This document shows positions 19,312-28,058 of a stretch of DNA of 64,000 nucleotides, one piece after another. Positions within the stretch are counted from its first letter, which is position 1, and each line of letters opens with the position of its first letter. The DNA is from Methanobacteriota archaeon (GTDB lineage: Archaea; Thermoplasmatota; Poseidoniia; Poseidoniales; Thalassarchaeaceae): assembly GCA_014239955.1 (NCBI GenBank), contig JAAZXW010000009.1:1-64000 (forward strand). The letters are read 5' to 3'. The position numbers and the translations under genes are program-made. The notes under the pieces were generated by a model. That model saw only the letters and a program-made list of their open reading frames with translations, was not told the origin of the DNA and did no database searches.

Positions 19312-19902
19312 TCAATTTTCTTGATTAATAGAATCTAACTTTTGCTGTAAATACTCAATGTCTGAGGGAGAGTCAATATTTAGGTGGAGGCAATTGTCAA
19401 GAACCTCGAATCTAGATGGATCAACGATATCCCTCAACGGTAAATCATCAGAACTCTCTCTGACTTTGACCACGTCTTCAGGAGATAGTAGCAGTGGGTG
19501 CCCCCCTCTTCCTTCACGCATAGGGCAGCATGTCTCGTCCGAATCGATTAGACGTTCAAGTGTGGAATCTGAGAAACCCGGTCTGTCCACTGGTACAACT
19601 AGTAATCTGTAGCTAGGGTCCATTGAGAAATCAATGCTTGAAATTCCGACCTTCAGGGAACCCGTCCTTCCTTTCCGAGGTTCAGGATTGACAACAATAT
19701 TTGATTCTGGAAGAATCGCAGAGATCTCTCTAATATTCTTCTTTCTAGCCACAATTGTGACCCCTACCCCCTTCTCTGTGATTCTTTCTGCCAACCATCT
19801 GATCAGGGTTCTGGAACCTATCCGAACTAGTGCTTTGTCCCTCCCAAGTCGACTACTGGAGCCCGCTGCAAGAATAATGCATTCCAGTCTAGGCAACCCC
19901 AC
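19312..19902 (-). CDS. MobA-like NTP transferase (probable molybdenum cofactor nucleotidyltransferase)
   Basis: LECIILAAGSSSRLGRDKALVRIGSRTLI, VVPVDRPGFSDSTLERLI, GRGGHPLLLS. Confidence 0.88.
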   Translation of the reverse strand: MGLPRLECIILAAGSSSRLGRDKALVRIGSRTLIRWLAERITEKGVGVTIVARKKNIREISAILPESNIVVNPEPRKGRTGSLKVGISSIDFSMDPSYRLLVVPVDRPGFSDSTLERLIDSDETCCPMREGRGGHPLLLSPEDVVKVRESSDDLPLRDIVDPSRFEVLDNCLHLNIDSPSDIEYLQQKLDSINQEN

Positions 19903-19932
19903 GTCTCCCCGTCAGTAGGCTTCGTAATAGTG

Positions 19933-20892
19933 CTATACTAATCCGTCTAGTAATCCACCGAGGTAAGTCATGTAGGAGAGATAGGTAAGAATCATCAATG
20001 AGCCAACAGTCTTTGAGAATTCCTTTCCCCTAAGAAACACCGTTACGACGAAACCGGATGTCGCGATTACTACAACGATGTCTCTAGTGAACTCGCTATC
20101 GATCGCAATGCCTCCTCCGAAAATGCTGGCAATGCCAATGATGCCCATGATGTTCATTACATTGGAACCGAGAACGTTTCCTACGGCCACCCCACCCTGC
20201 CCCCTTAGTCCTGCGATCACTGTAACTGCAAGCTCCGGAAGTGATGTCCCTAGTGCAACAATTGTCAAGCCAATCACTGCCTCCGAGACTCCGAACGTCT
20301 CGGCAATACTCGTCGAGCCATCCACCAGTAATCTGGCCCCTAGCCATATCATCCCCCCTCCCAATAGGCAAGCAGGAATTGCGACTGACATATTGCTTGG
20401 AAGCCACGAGTCTTCGAAATCATACTCGTCATCTCCTGCTATTGCTCTGGAATATGTGTAGTAGTAGTATGCTAGAAGGCAGGTTAGCATCACTAGTCCT
20501 CCGGCCACAGGGACCTCCCCGCTAAACACGAAAAACGCCATGAACATAGTGGCCACAATCACTGCCACGGAATCCCTCTTCACTCCTTCTCCGCTTTCAG
20601 ACTGAGCACCCATCACCGCAGCCGCCCCGAGGACAAGCATTACGTTGGCAACATTTGATCCGAGTACCCCCCCTACTGCGATATCCGGTGAATCATTACT
20701 GATCGCCTCTATTGCGACAGCCAACTCAGGAAGTGATGTGCCTACTGCTACAACGGTAAACCCAACAACAAGGGGGGAGACGCTAAGGTTCTGCGAAATC
20801 CTAGTCGCTCCCTGGACAAGGGCCTCCCCTCCGCCCATTAGAAATACGAAACCAGAAAGAACAAACAGAATGTCGACTAGAGTCCCATCCAC
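19933..20892 (-). CDS. Calcium/sodium antiporter, CaCA family
   Basis: Two internal repeats VGFTVVAVGTSLPELAVAIEA...GGVLGSNVANV and IGLTIVALGTSLPELAVTVIA...VGNVLGSNVMNI. Confidence 0.95.
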   Translation of the reverse strand: MDGTLVDILFVLSGFVFLMGGGEALVQGATRISQNLSVSPLVVGFTVVAVGTSLPELAVAIEAISNDSPDIAVGGVLGSNVANVMLVLGAAAVMGAQSESGEGVKRDSVAVIVATMFMAFFVFSGEVPVAGGLVMLTCLLAYYYYTYSRAIAGDDEYDFEDSWLPSNMSVAIPACLLGGGMIWLGARLLVDGSTSIAETFGVSEAVIGLTIVALGTSLPELAVTVIAGLRGQGGVAVGNVLGSNVMNIMGIIGIASIFGGGIAIDSEFTRDIVVVIATSGFVVTVFLRGKEFSKTVGSLMILTYLSYMTYLGGLLDGLV

Positions 20893-20951
20893 ATTCCATT
20901 CCCGCGTCTTTACACAATTTACTCTTTGCTAATCCTCTCGTGTGAAAAACC

Positions 20952-23825
20952 TCATGCACATGCTCTTTCAATATGCCTGGTTACCACTCCTACACTGGGA
21001 ATTGTGTGATCTTCTAACGTAGGTGAGAAAGGAACTGGAGTGTCCAAAGCACCAATGACTATCGGCGGCGATTCCATTCTCCAGAATGACTCTTCCACAA
21101 TTCTACTGGAAACAGTGTGACCGAAACCTCCAGTCCATTGAGATTCTTGGAGAACAATTAGGCGACCAGTTCTCAATACTGAATTAACGCAAGTCTCGGA
21201 GTCGAATGGAACAAGTGTTCTTAGATCAACTACCTCAACTTCTAATCCCCTTCTTGCTACCTCTTTTGCTGCATCTAGAGCAACATGCACCATCGCACCC
21301 CATGTGACAATGGTTACATCATTGCCACCACGAACTACTCGGGCATCTCCAATCGAATTCTTTCCTTCCTCCAGCCTCTGTTGGACCGACGTTGTGTCTA
21401 CGATTTGGTTAATCGACTTGCCCCATCCCGTCATACCTCCTCTGAGGCCGTATAGTCCAATGTGCTCAAGGTAGACAACCGGATCTGGCAGGTGATGCGA
21501 TTCAATCAGAAGATCATAGGCATCTTGGGGGTTGCTCGGGAAGACAATAACCAAGCCCGGATCATTTGTCAGCCATGATTCAATCATGTTTGCATGGAAT
21601 GGTCCACTTCGTGTCTTTGCTCCTAGGGGAATTCTCACAGTTAGGGGGACCTCTGCGCCCCATCTCCATCGAAGTTGGGCTGCATTGTTTACCAGTGGAT
21701 TCATTGCTAGCGAAGCAAAACCTCCGAATTGAATCTCTGCTAGTGGACGCATCCCCCCCAAAGCAGCTCCAGTCGCTGAATGGATGATTATAGCCTCAGA
21801 GAGTGGCATATCCAGAAGTTTTGATTGGTGCCCCTTTGCCTTCAATCCCAGGCTCATTCCGAATGCCCCTGCGACTTCCATATCCTCTCCCATGAAAATC
21901 ATCTGCTCCCCGAATTGCTCGGCCAGAGACGCCATGGCATTCTGTATCGACCTGCTGAAAGTCCACGAGTTCGGAGCATCTGAAAACTTGATTGCGTGCT
22001 CCCCCGGTTCGATAATTGCGTCCGGGATCTCACCCACCCGATCGATTCTACTAAGTTGGTGTTCATGACTCGTGGCATCAAAAAAGGAGGTTACTCCCCT
22101 TACCACCGAATTCCCTTCAGGCCAATCCATTTTCTCCAACTCCTTCCTAGCCACAGAAATATTCTCCTCCTCCTCCTCTAATATTCGATTTAGCCTCTGT
22201 TCACCAACTCCCAATTTTGTCAGTAATTCTCTATGATTTGGGAGTGGATCTTTCTCGGCCCAGTATCTAAGCAATTCACGATCGACATAACCCGGGGGGT
22301 TTCCACTTGCAGCTCCGAGGTAAAGGTCGTCATGATGGTGCGCATGCCCGCAACCTCTCATTGTTTCAACATGAATAAGCGTCGCTCCACAATCGGCTAT
22401 GGCGAACTCTCTAGCAACAGCAGAAGATGCATAGAACATTGCCGGATCAGCCCCATCAATGGTCCACGAGGGTATTCCCATAGCGTGCCCTTTGTCGCCA
22501 AAGGTTTCTGCTCCTGATTGTGCAGAGTTGAATGTGTCCAGAGCAATTTGGTTATTCTGAATCATAAAGCAAATTGGCAGGCCACGAACCCCTGCGAAAT
22601 TCATCGCTTCCCAGAACTCTCCACTACTACTGCACCCCTCTCCAACGGGGGCTAGGTGAAACCTCTTCACACCCAGATGTTTTGCTGCCAGTGCTACGCC
22701 AGTTGTAGTTGCGCTCGCTATTGGCAAGGGGGCTGTTGGGGGGAGGACCCCTTTCTCCCAGTTACCAATGTGTAGATCGCGACCACCACTGCCCTCTATT
22801 CCCCCATCCATGTACGAATCAGCCTTTCCCATTTGCGCTGCTAAGACCTCAATTGGCGTCTGCCCCATGGCCAGAGCAAGGCCCATGTCTCGAATCATCG
22901 GTGCGACGATATCCGCATTTTGTCTCTCATTATGAGGGAGGTCGACTGCTCGCTTCATTGCAGTTGCACACGCCACCACTCCCTCTTGCCAAGTTGATCT
23001 GAAGCCCTTCCCCCCGAATCTCCCCCCATCAGGAGTTGGTAAGCCAGATATGGATAGATTCCTCAGCTCTTCATCGACCAACCTTGTTCTAATCATCCTT
23101 CTTTGCCATTGCAACCTATCTTCGACAGTTACTGAATAATAGTGGGCAATCCTCCTCAGACAGAGGGTAACATCCACCAGGAACCTCGTCATTCTCCTTT
23201 CTAGGAACATCTCACCTTTCCTCCGAGGAATGATTTCAGATTCACTCAAGGATGAGAGATTTGGGCCAAGTAGACGTTCTGATAGGACGCTCTCTAACTC
23301 AGAAATCAGCAATCCAGAGAACACGTGGAAGCTACCCCCATCCAGTCTATTGGGGAAATTCAGATTCCCCCAGCAATCAGATACCGTATTCAGATGACCG
23401 TCATGCCTTTCTGCGATAAACTCCAATAACGCGCCTCTGACAATTTCAGACTCAATTCTTTGTGGGAATTCCAAGGAGAAACCAGGTTTCCATCCCGCGC
23501 CCCAGATTTTAGGCAATATAGATTGAGGATCATCATTTCCAAAGGAGTCATCCGAGGGGATTTCCTCACTTCGAGGAGCCCCGTCGTTCCTCCTTTCTAC
23601 TTCTTCTTCGAGTTTCCCCATCCCCCGACGTGAGTCTCTTTCCCAGACCTGTATACTCCTTGTCCTACCCTTTCCCGAAGAGGATCTATCCAGTGTTGTT
23701 CTAGCTCTTTTTCCGCAGCCAGAGCATTTTCTATCTAATTTATTGGCATTATGCGACCTCGTCTTCCAAATTTGATGAAGACTGCATTCAGGGCACTTCC
23801 AAATCCCTATTCTCGCTAATGCCAT
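20952..23825 (-). CDS. Fused 2-oxoacid dehydrogenase E1 (alpha+beta), TPP-dependent, with N-terminal zinc ribbon
   Basis: GEGCSSSGEFWEAMNFAGVRGLPICFMIQNNQ (E1 alpha), FMGEDMEVAGAFGMSLGL...EAIIIHSATGAALGGMRPLAEIQF (E1 beta); N-term CPECSLHQIWKTRSHNANKLDRKCSGCGKRA. Confidence 0.9.
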   Translation of the reverse strand: MALARIGIWKCPECSLHQIWKTRSHNANKLDRKCSGCGKRARTTLDRSSSGKGRTRSIQVWERDSRRGMGKLEEEVERRNDGAPRSEEIPSDDSFGNDDPQSILPKIWGAGWKPGFSLEFPQRIESEIVRGALLEFIAERHDGHLNTVSDCWGNLNFPNRLDGGSFHVFSGLLISELESVLSERLLGPNLSSLSESEIIPRRKGEMFLERRMTRFLVDVTLCLRRIAHYYSVTVEDRLQWQRRMIRTRLVDEELRNLSISGLPTPDGGRFGGKGFRSTWQEGVVACATAMKRAVDLPHNERQNADIVAPMIRDMGLALAMGQTPIEVLAAQMGKADSYMDGGIEGSGGRDLHIGNWEKGVLPPTAPLPIASATTTGVALAAKHLGVKRFHLAPVGEGCSSSGEFWEAMNFAGVRGLPICFMIQNNQIALDTFNSAQSGAETFGDKGHAMGIPSWTIDGADPAMFYASSAVAREFAIADCGATLIHVETMRGCGHAHHHDDLYLGAASGNPPGYVDRELLRYWAEKDPLPNHRELLTKLGVGEQRLNRILEEEEENISVARKELEKMDWPEGNSVVRGVTSFFDATSHEHQLSRIDRVGEIPDAIIEPGEHAIKFSDAPNSWTFSRSIQNAMASLAEQFGEQMIFMGEDMEVAGAFGMSLGLKAKGHQSKLLDMPLSEAIIIHSATGAALGGMRPLAEIQFGGFASLAMNPLVNNAAQLRWRWGAEVPLTVRIPLGAKTRSGPFHANMIESWLTNDPGLVIVFPSNPQDAYDLLIESHHLPDPVVYLEHIGLYGLRGGMTGWGKSINQIVDTTSVQQRLEEGKNSIGDARVVRGGNDVTIVTWGAMVHVALDAAKEVARRGLEVEVVDLRTLVPFDSETCVNSVLRTGRLIVLQESQWTGGFGHTVSSRIVEESFWRMESPPIVIGALDTPVPFSPTLEDHTIPSVGVVTRHIERACA

Positions 23826-23859
23826 GAATACCCGAATAGGTATAGTACAACAATATTCG

Positions 23860-24066
23860 CCATATTAATGGCTATTTTACCACAATTATTAGTTAAATGT
23901 GGTATTTTCGAGATAATAATTACTATATTTTTCAATTTAACCACATTAAAACATTGAATTAAGAGTAATTATACCACATTATCTTTAATAAAAAATCATA
24001 ATGTTATAATTAGTTATTAAATACCACATTAAAACAGTATATTATTACTAATAATACCACATTAAT
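23860..24066. repeat. AT-rich intergenic repeat region: six copies of a TACCACATTA-type motif
   Basis: Copies read directly: 23878 (+, TACCACAATT), 23895-23904 (-, TACCACATTT), 23939 (+, AACCACATTA), 23972, 24022 and 24055 (+, TACCACATTA). Confidence 0.85.
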
Positions 24067-25189
24067 ATTTAGTTATATTCGAATCTACATTATCGGACCA
24101 GGAAAGTATACCTCCAGCCAAGTTGAATACACGTCTAACATTCAAATCTGATTCTATGATAAATCTAGCTACAGCAGCGGATCTTTGGCCACTTCTGCAA
24201 TACACGACAATATCCATCTCCGAGGGTATTTCTTCTACTCTTGATGGAATCTCAAGATGCATTATTCGAGCATCCGTCCCTTCAATCGAAGCAATCACCT
24301 CCTCATGGGCCCTCCTCACATCTAGGAGGAATGGTTTCCAACCCCCTAGCCTTCTTTCAGAAAATTCCTTTGCACCAATTTCTTCGAAATCTCGTTCCGA
24401 CAACTCCCCTAGTTTGGTGACCCTCGCTCTTTCCGGATTCTTAGAGAACGAGAGCGATCGCATTTCCATCGATAAAGTATCGATAGCTAGTAGTTTCCCA
24501 CTCAGGCATTCTCCTATGCCCAAGATAACCTTGATCGCCTCGGTTGCCTGAATTGTCCCTACAATTCCAGGTAGGACCCCTAATACGCCAGCTTCCGAGC
24601 AATTTGGTGCCAATTCTGGAGGAGGGGAGGTGGGAAATAGATCACGATAATTTGGTCCATCATTGAGGTTGAATGTCGAGATCTGACCCTCGAATCTATG
24701 GATACTTCCGAAAACCCATGGCTTACCAAGGATTTCACAAGTGTCCCCAATAAGATAACGAGATTGGAAATTGTCCGTCCCATCAATAATAACATCATAA
24801 TCATCCAAAATTTCCATCGAATTCTCATCAGTCAGTCTATCATTGATCTTTACAACATCGACGTCAGGATTCAGTCCTGCAATCCATTTTGAAGCAGACT
24901 CGATCTTAGATTTGCCAATCCACTCACTATTGTGGATGACCTGCCTCTGTAAATTAGATGCACTAACTGCGTCATTATCGATTATACCAATTCTTCCCAC
25001 TCCAGCCGCTGCTAGATACATCAATGCCGGAGAGCCCAGGCCCCCGGCTCCCACTACAAGTACCGATGAATTGAGTAATTGCTCCTGCCCCTCTGGTCCC
25101 ACTCTAGGAAGTACCAGATGCCTCGCATACCTCTCTCTTTGTTCCGGACTAAGACGGCCTGTCATTGTCATCCGAGAAAAGGGGTCCAA
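24062..25189 (-). CDS. MoeB/ThiF-type adenylyltransferase with C-terminal rhodanese domain
   Basis: RYARHLVLPRVGPEGQEQLLNSSVLVVGAGGLGSPALMYLAAAGVGRIGIID, DGTDNFQSRYLI; rhodanese VYCRSGQRSAAVARFI. Confidence 0.92.
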   Translation of the reverse strand: MDPFSRMTMTGRLSPEQRERYARHLVLPRVGPEGQEQLLNSSVLVVGAGGLGSPALMYLAAAGVGRIGIIDNDAVSASNLQRQVIHNSEWIGKSKIESASKWIAGLNPDVDVVKINDRLTDENSMEILDDYDVIIDGTDNFQSRYLIGDTCEILGKPWVFGSIHRFEGQISTFNLNDGPNYRDLFPTSPPPELAPNCSEAGVLGVLPGIVGTIQATEAIKVILGIGECLSGKLLAIDTLSMEMRSLSFSKNPERARVTKLGELSERDFEEIGAKEFSERRLGGWKPFLLDVRRAHEEVIASIEGTDARIMHLEIPSRVEEIPSEMDIVVYCRSGQRSAAVARFIIESDLNVRRVFNLAGGILSWSDNVDSNITKY

Positions 25190-25207
25190 TCAAGGTACCT
25201 TCGGTCC

Positions 25208-26137
25208 TCAATTTTGCTCTTCCAGCCACTTTTCTGCATCTATTGCTGCCTGACATCCCATTCCAGCAGCTGTAATGGCTTGACGATACCTTTTGTCTAC
25301 AACATCCCCGGCAGCAAATACTCCCGGGATAGCGGTCATTGTGTTCTCTTTGTGAATGATGTATCCTTCTGTGTCAGTTTCCAACTGATCCTCGAGGAAA
25401 TTGGTAATTGGCGTGTGCCCAATTGCGATAAATGCCCCAGCGCAAACGATCTCCTCCTCAGACCCATCTCTAGGGTCTTCTAGGACAGCTCCAGTAAGGC
25501 CTTGCTCATTCGCAATCCATTTCTTCACTTGTCTGAATGTCTTGATCTCGATTTTTGGATGGGATTTGGCCCTCTCGTACATCACCTTTGAAGCCTTGAA
25601 AACATCTCTCCTGTGGATGATAGTAACCTTGCTAGCAAACCTAGTCAGGAAAGTTGCTTCCTCCATCGCTGAATCCCCACCTCCAACAACGATAATTTCC
25701 TCGTCCCGGAAGAAAGCACCGTCACAAGTGGCACATGTCGAAATTCCACGACCTTTCTGATCATCCTCTCCCTCCGCGCCAAGCCAAATTGCTTCTGCAC
25801 CGGTGCAAATAATCAGTGACTTTGCTCTGAACTCCTCTCCCTCTACCCAGACGCCGAAGGGACGCTGCGATAGATCGACCCTTTCCACATTCTTGTCTTG
25901 GACCTCCAGCCCGAACCGTTCGGCCTGTTCCCTCATATCAATCATCATCTCAGGACCTCCAATTCCATTTGGATAGCCAGGGAAGTTTTCAACATCGGAT
26001 GTGAGCATCAGCTGCCCTCCTGACATATAACCCGCGAACATCAATGGATTCAGCAACGCTCTAGCCGCGTATAGCCCCGCAGTGTAACCTGCAGGGCCCG
26101 AGCCAACAATGATCACGCTCCTTACATCCTCGCCCAT
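25208..26137 (-). CDS. trxB: Thioredoxin reductase
   Basis: GSGPAGYTAGLYAARA, CATCDGAFFRDEEIIVVGGGDSAMEEA, GVFAAGDVVDKRYRQAITAAGMGCQAA. Confidence 0.95.
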   Translation of the reverse strand: MGEDVRSVIIVGSGPAGYTAGLYAARALLNPLMFAGYMSGGQLMLTSDVENFPGYPNGIGGPEMMIDMREQAERFGLEVQDKNVERVDLSQRPFGVWVEGEEFRAKSLIICTGAEAIWLGAEGEDDQKGRGISTCATCDGAFFRDEEIIVVGGGDSAMEEATFLTRFASKVTIIHRRDVFKASKVMYERAKSHPKIEIKTFRQVKKWIANEQGLTGAVLEDPRDGSEEEIVCAGAFIAIGHTPITNFLEDQLETDTEGYIIHKENTMTAIPGVFAAGDVVDKRYRQAITAAGMGCQAAIDAEKWLEEQN

Positions 26138-26245
26138 GTAGCACCGAGGCGTCAGGCATCCCTTGAATCTTGACAGTCACCAAGCTTCCAGAATTGATGA
26201 AAAATTAGAGAAAATCGTAATATAATAACCCCCAGAGGGCAAATC

Positions 26246-26566
26246 ATGCCCAAATACATGTATTCTGGAAACTACACTAAGGAAGGTGCCGCTGGTCTGC
26301 TAAAGGACGGGGGAAAGGCGAGGAAGGAAGAAGCAGCGAGAATAGTGGAAGCTATGGGTGGGTCCCTAGAAGCCTACTATTGGTCATTTGGCGAGATGGA
26401 TTTCATGATGATTGCTGATATCCCAGAGGCTATGGCAGTGAAGTTCTCCCTTCACGTGGGCGCTTCGGGGATCTTCAATGGTAAGCTAACCCCACTGATC
26501 ACCGTCGAGGGAATGGAAGAAGCCACGTCAACGGAGTTGCCGTCAATGCGCCTTCCAGGCGAGTGA
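26246..26566 (+). CDS. GYD domain protein
   Basis: YMYSGNYTKEGAAGLLKDGGKARKEEAARIVEAMGGSLEAYYWSFGEMDFMMIADIPE. Confidence 0.88.
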   Translation: MPKYMYSGNYTKEGAAGLLKDGGKARKEEAARIVEAMGGSLEAYYWSFGEMDFMMIADIPEAMAVKFSLHVGASGIFNGKLTPLITVEGMEEATSTELPSMRLPGE

Positions 26567-26578
26567 CGAACCACTCCC

Positions 26579-26974
26579 TTACTCGGACATCGCAGCAACT
26601 GCACCGACAGCGGACCTAGCATGTGGCTCTAGCCTAGGCTCGATATGCTCAGGCGCTGCTCCCGGACCAATTATGCCTAGTCCAATGGGTTTGTTGTGCT
26701 TTATTTGCAATTCTATTACTGACATGGTCACTGAATGCCCCATTACTAGCCCATGGTCCGTCTCACCACGCTCGATAATTCCCAAAACGATAGCACCATG
26801 GATTTCTTCTCTCTGTAGCATCCTGTCCAGAGCAAGTGGGGCCTCCATAGAACCAGGTACCCAAACAATATCATGTACTAACCAATTCTTGGAAACTGCC
26901 TCATCCTTAGCGAATTCCAGCATCCTCTCCACTTCATCGCGATGAAATGAGCCACAAACAATTCCAAGATTCAT
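26579..26974 (-). CDS. ribH: 6,7-dimethyl-8-ribityllumazine synthase
   Basis: VWVPGSMEAPLALDRML...GAIVLGIIERGETDHGLVMGHSV; overlap with riboflavin synthase gene. Confidence 0.9.
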   Translation of the reverse strand: MNLGIVCGSFHRDEVERMLEFAKDEAVSKNWLVHDIVWVPGSMEAPLALDRMLQREEIHGAIVLGIIERGETDHGLVMGHSVTMSVIELQIKHNKPIGLGIIGPGAAPEHIEPRLEPHARSAVGAVAAMSE

Positions 26975-27570
26975 GATTTGCCCATCCTGAGCATTGTCTC
27001 CACAACGGCTTGCGTTCTCGAGTCTATCTCAATGTTTACCCTATCTCCGACGATCTTTCTACCTATGGTGCTAATTCTGAGCGTCTCGGGGATGATGTGC
27101 AAACTGAAACTTCTTTCATCGCATTTCCCTACAGTAAGGGACATCCCATCGATGGCGATGAACCCCTTCTCCAGAATGAAAGGGCCGCATCCATCTGGTA
27201 TTGATATCCTGAGATCTTTCCCTTCGCCAACCATTCCGAACTCCAATATTTCAGCGGTTGCCATTACGTGTCCAGAGAGGATATGACCTCCCAATTCGTC
27301 ACCAAGTCTCATCGATCTCTCCACATTTAGGAGATCCCCAGCAGATCTGTCAGCTAGGGTTGTTCTCTCCAGAGTCTCTGAAATTGCATCAAAATCCACT
27401 CTCTCCGAATCTATTCTGACTACAGTCATGCAAACGCCATCCAGAGAAACACTTGCTCCGGTTTCTAGTCCCCCATCGAATCCACTCAGGTCTAATGAGA
27501 ATGTTCGGATGGAGTCCCCTTCGACTATATCCAGAATTGGTGCAGTTCCCGCTACAATTCCAGTATACAT
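26971..27570 (-). CDS. ribE: Riboflavin synthase, bacterial-type alpha subunit (two lumazine-binding domains)
   Basis: MYTGIVAGTAPI, SVSLDGVCMTVV, LGGHILSGHVMATAEI, GFIAIDGMSLTVG. Confidence 0.92.
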   Translation of the reverse strand: MYTGIVAGTAPILDIVEGDSIRTFSLDLSGFDGGLETGASVSLDGVCMTVVRIDSERVDFDAISETLERTTLADRSAGDLLNVERSMRLGDELGGHILSGHVMATAEILEFGMVGEGKDLRISIPDGCGPFILEKGFIAIDGMSLTVGKCDERSFSLHIIPETLRISTIGRKIVGDRVNIEIDSRTQAVVETMLRMGKS

Positions 27571-27572
27571 GT

Positions 27573-28034
27573 TCAATCCTCCTCGTATGGGCCACCTTCC
27601 GTGCCAGGCCATAGGTCCAGGATTCTTGCAATTATCTTCCTAGTTCCATCTAGGTCGTCCGACAGCCCCTCGACTCGTGTAATCTCGACATCTTCGAACC
27701 CATGCATATCCAGCCCAGACCTTATCGCATCGATAGAATGCTTCTGATCATATCCCAAGGCTATCAGATTTGGGCTAACTTCCTCCAATATCTCGAAAAT
27801 CGGCACCCCCGGTGGATTTCCCACTATTGCTTTGTCGACTGGTTTCAGTCCTTCTACCATCCTCCTTCTCAGCTCTTGACCCGTGACTGGCTCATGCTTC
27901 TGCTTTCGTACAGTTTCATCATGAGCAATGACGACAATAAGTTCGTCACCAAGAGATTTTGCTTGCTCAACATAGTGCAAATGTCCTGCATGTAGAATGT
28001 CGAAGATTCCAACCGCCATTACCCTGACCATCAA
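27573..28034 (-). CDS. ribL: Archaeal FAD synthase-like cytidylyltransferase-family protein
   Basis: VGIFDILHAGHLHYVEQAKSLGDELIVVIAHD, ALGYDQKH; embedded in riboflavin gene cluster. Confidence 0.85.
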   Translation of the reverse strand: MMVRVMAVGIFDILHAGHLHYVEQAKSLGDELIVVIAHDETVRKQKHEPVTGQELRRRMVEGLKPVDKAIVGNPPGVPIFEILEEVSPNLIALGYDQKHSIDAIRSGLDMHGFEDVEITRVEGLSDDLDGTRKIIARILDLWPGTEGGPYEED

Positions 28035-28058
28035 TAGAGACCCCGTTGATATCTTCGC

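Noticed and set aside
23860-24066. CRISPR array interpretation of the TACCACATTA repeats
   Set aside because: Repeats are only ~10 bp, variable in orientation and spacing, no spacers of uniform length and no cas genes.
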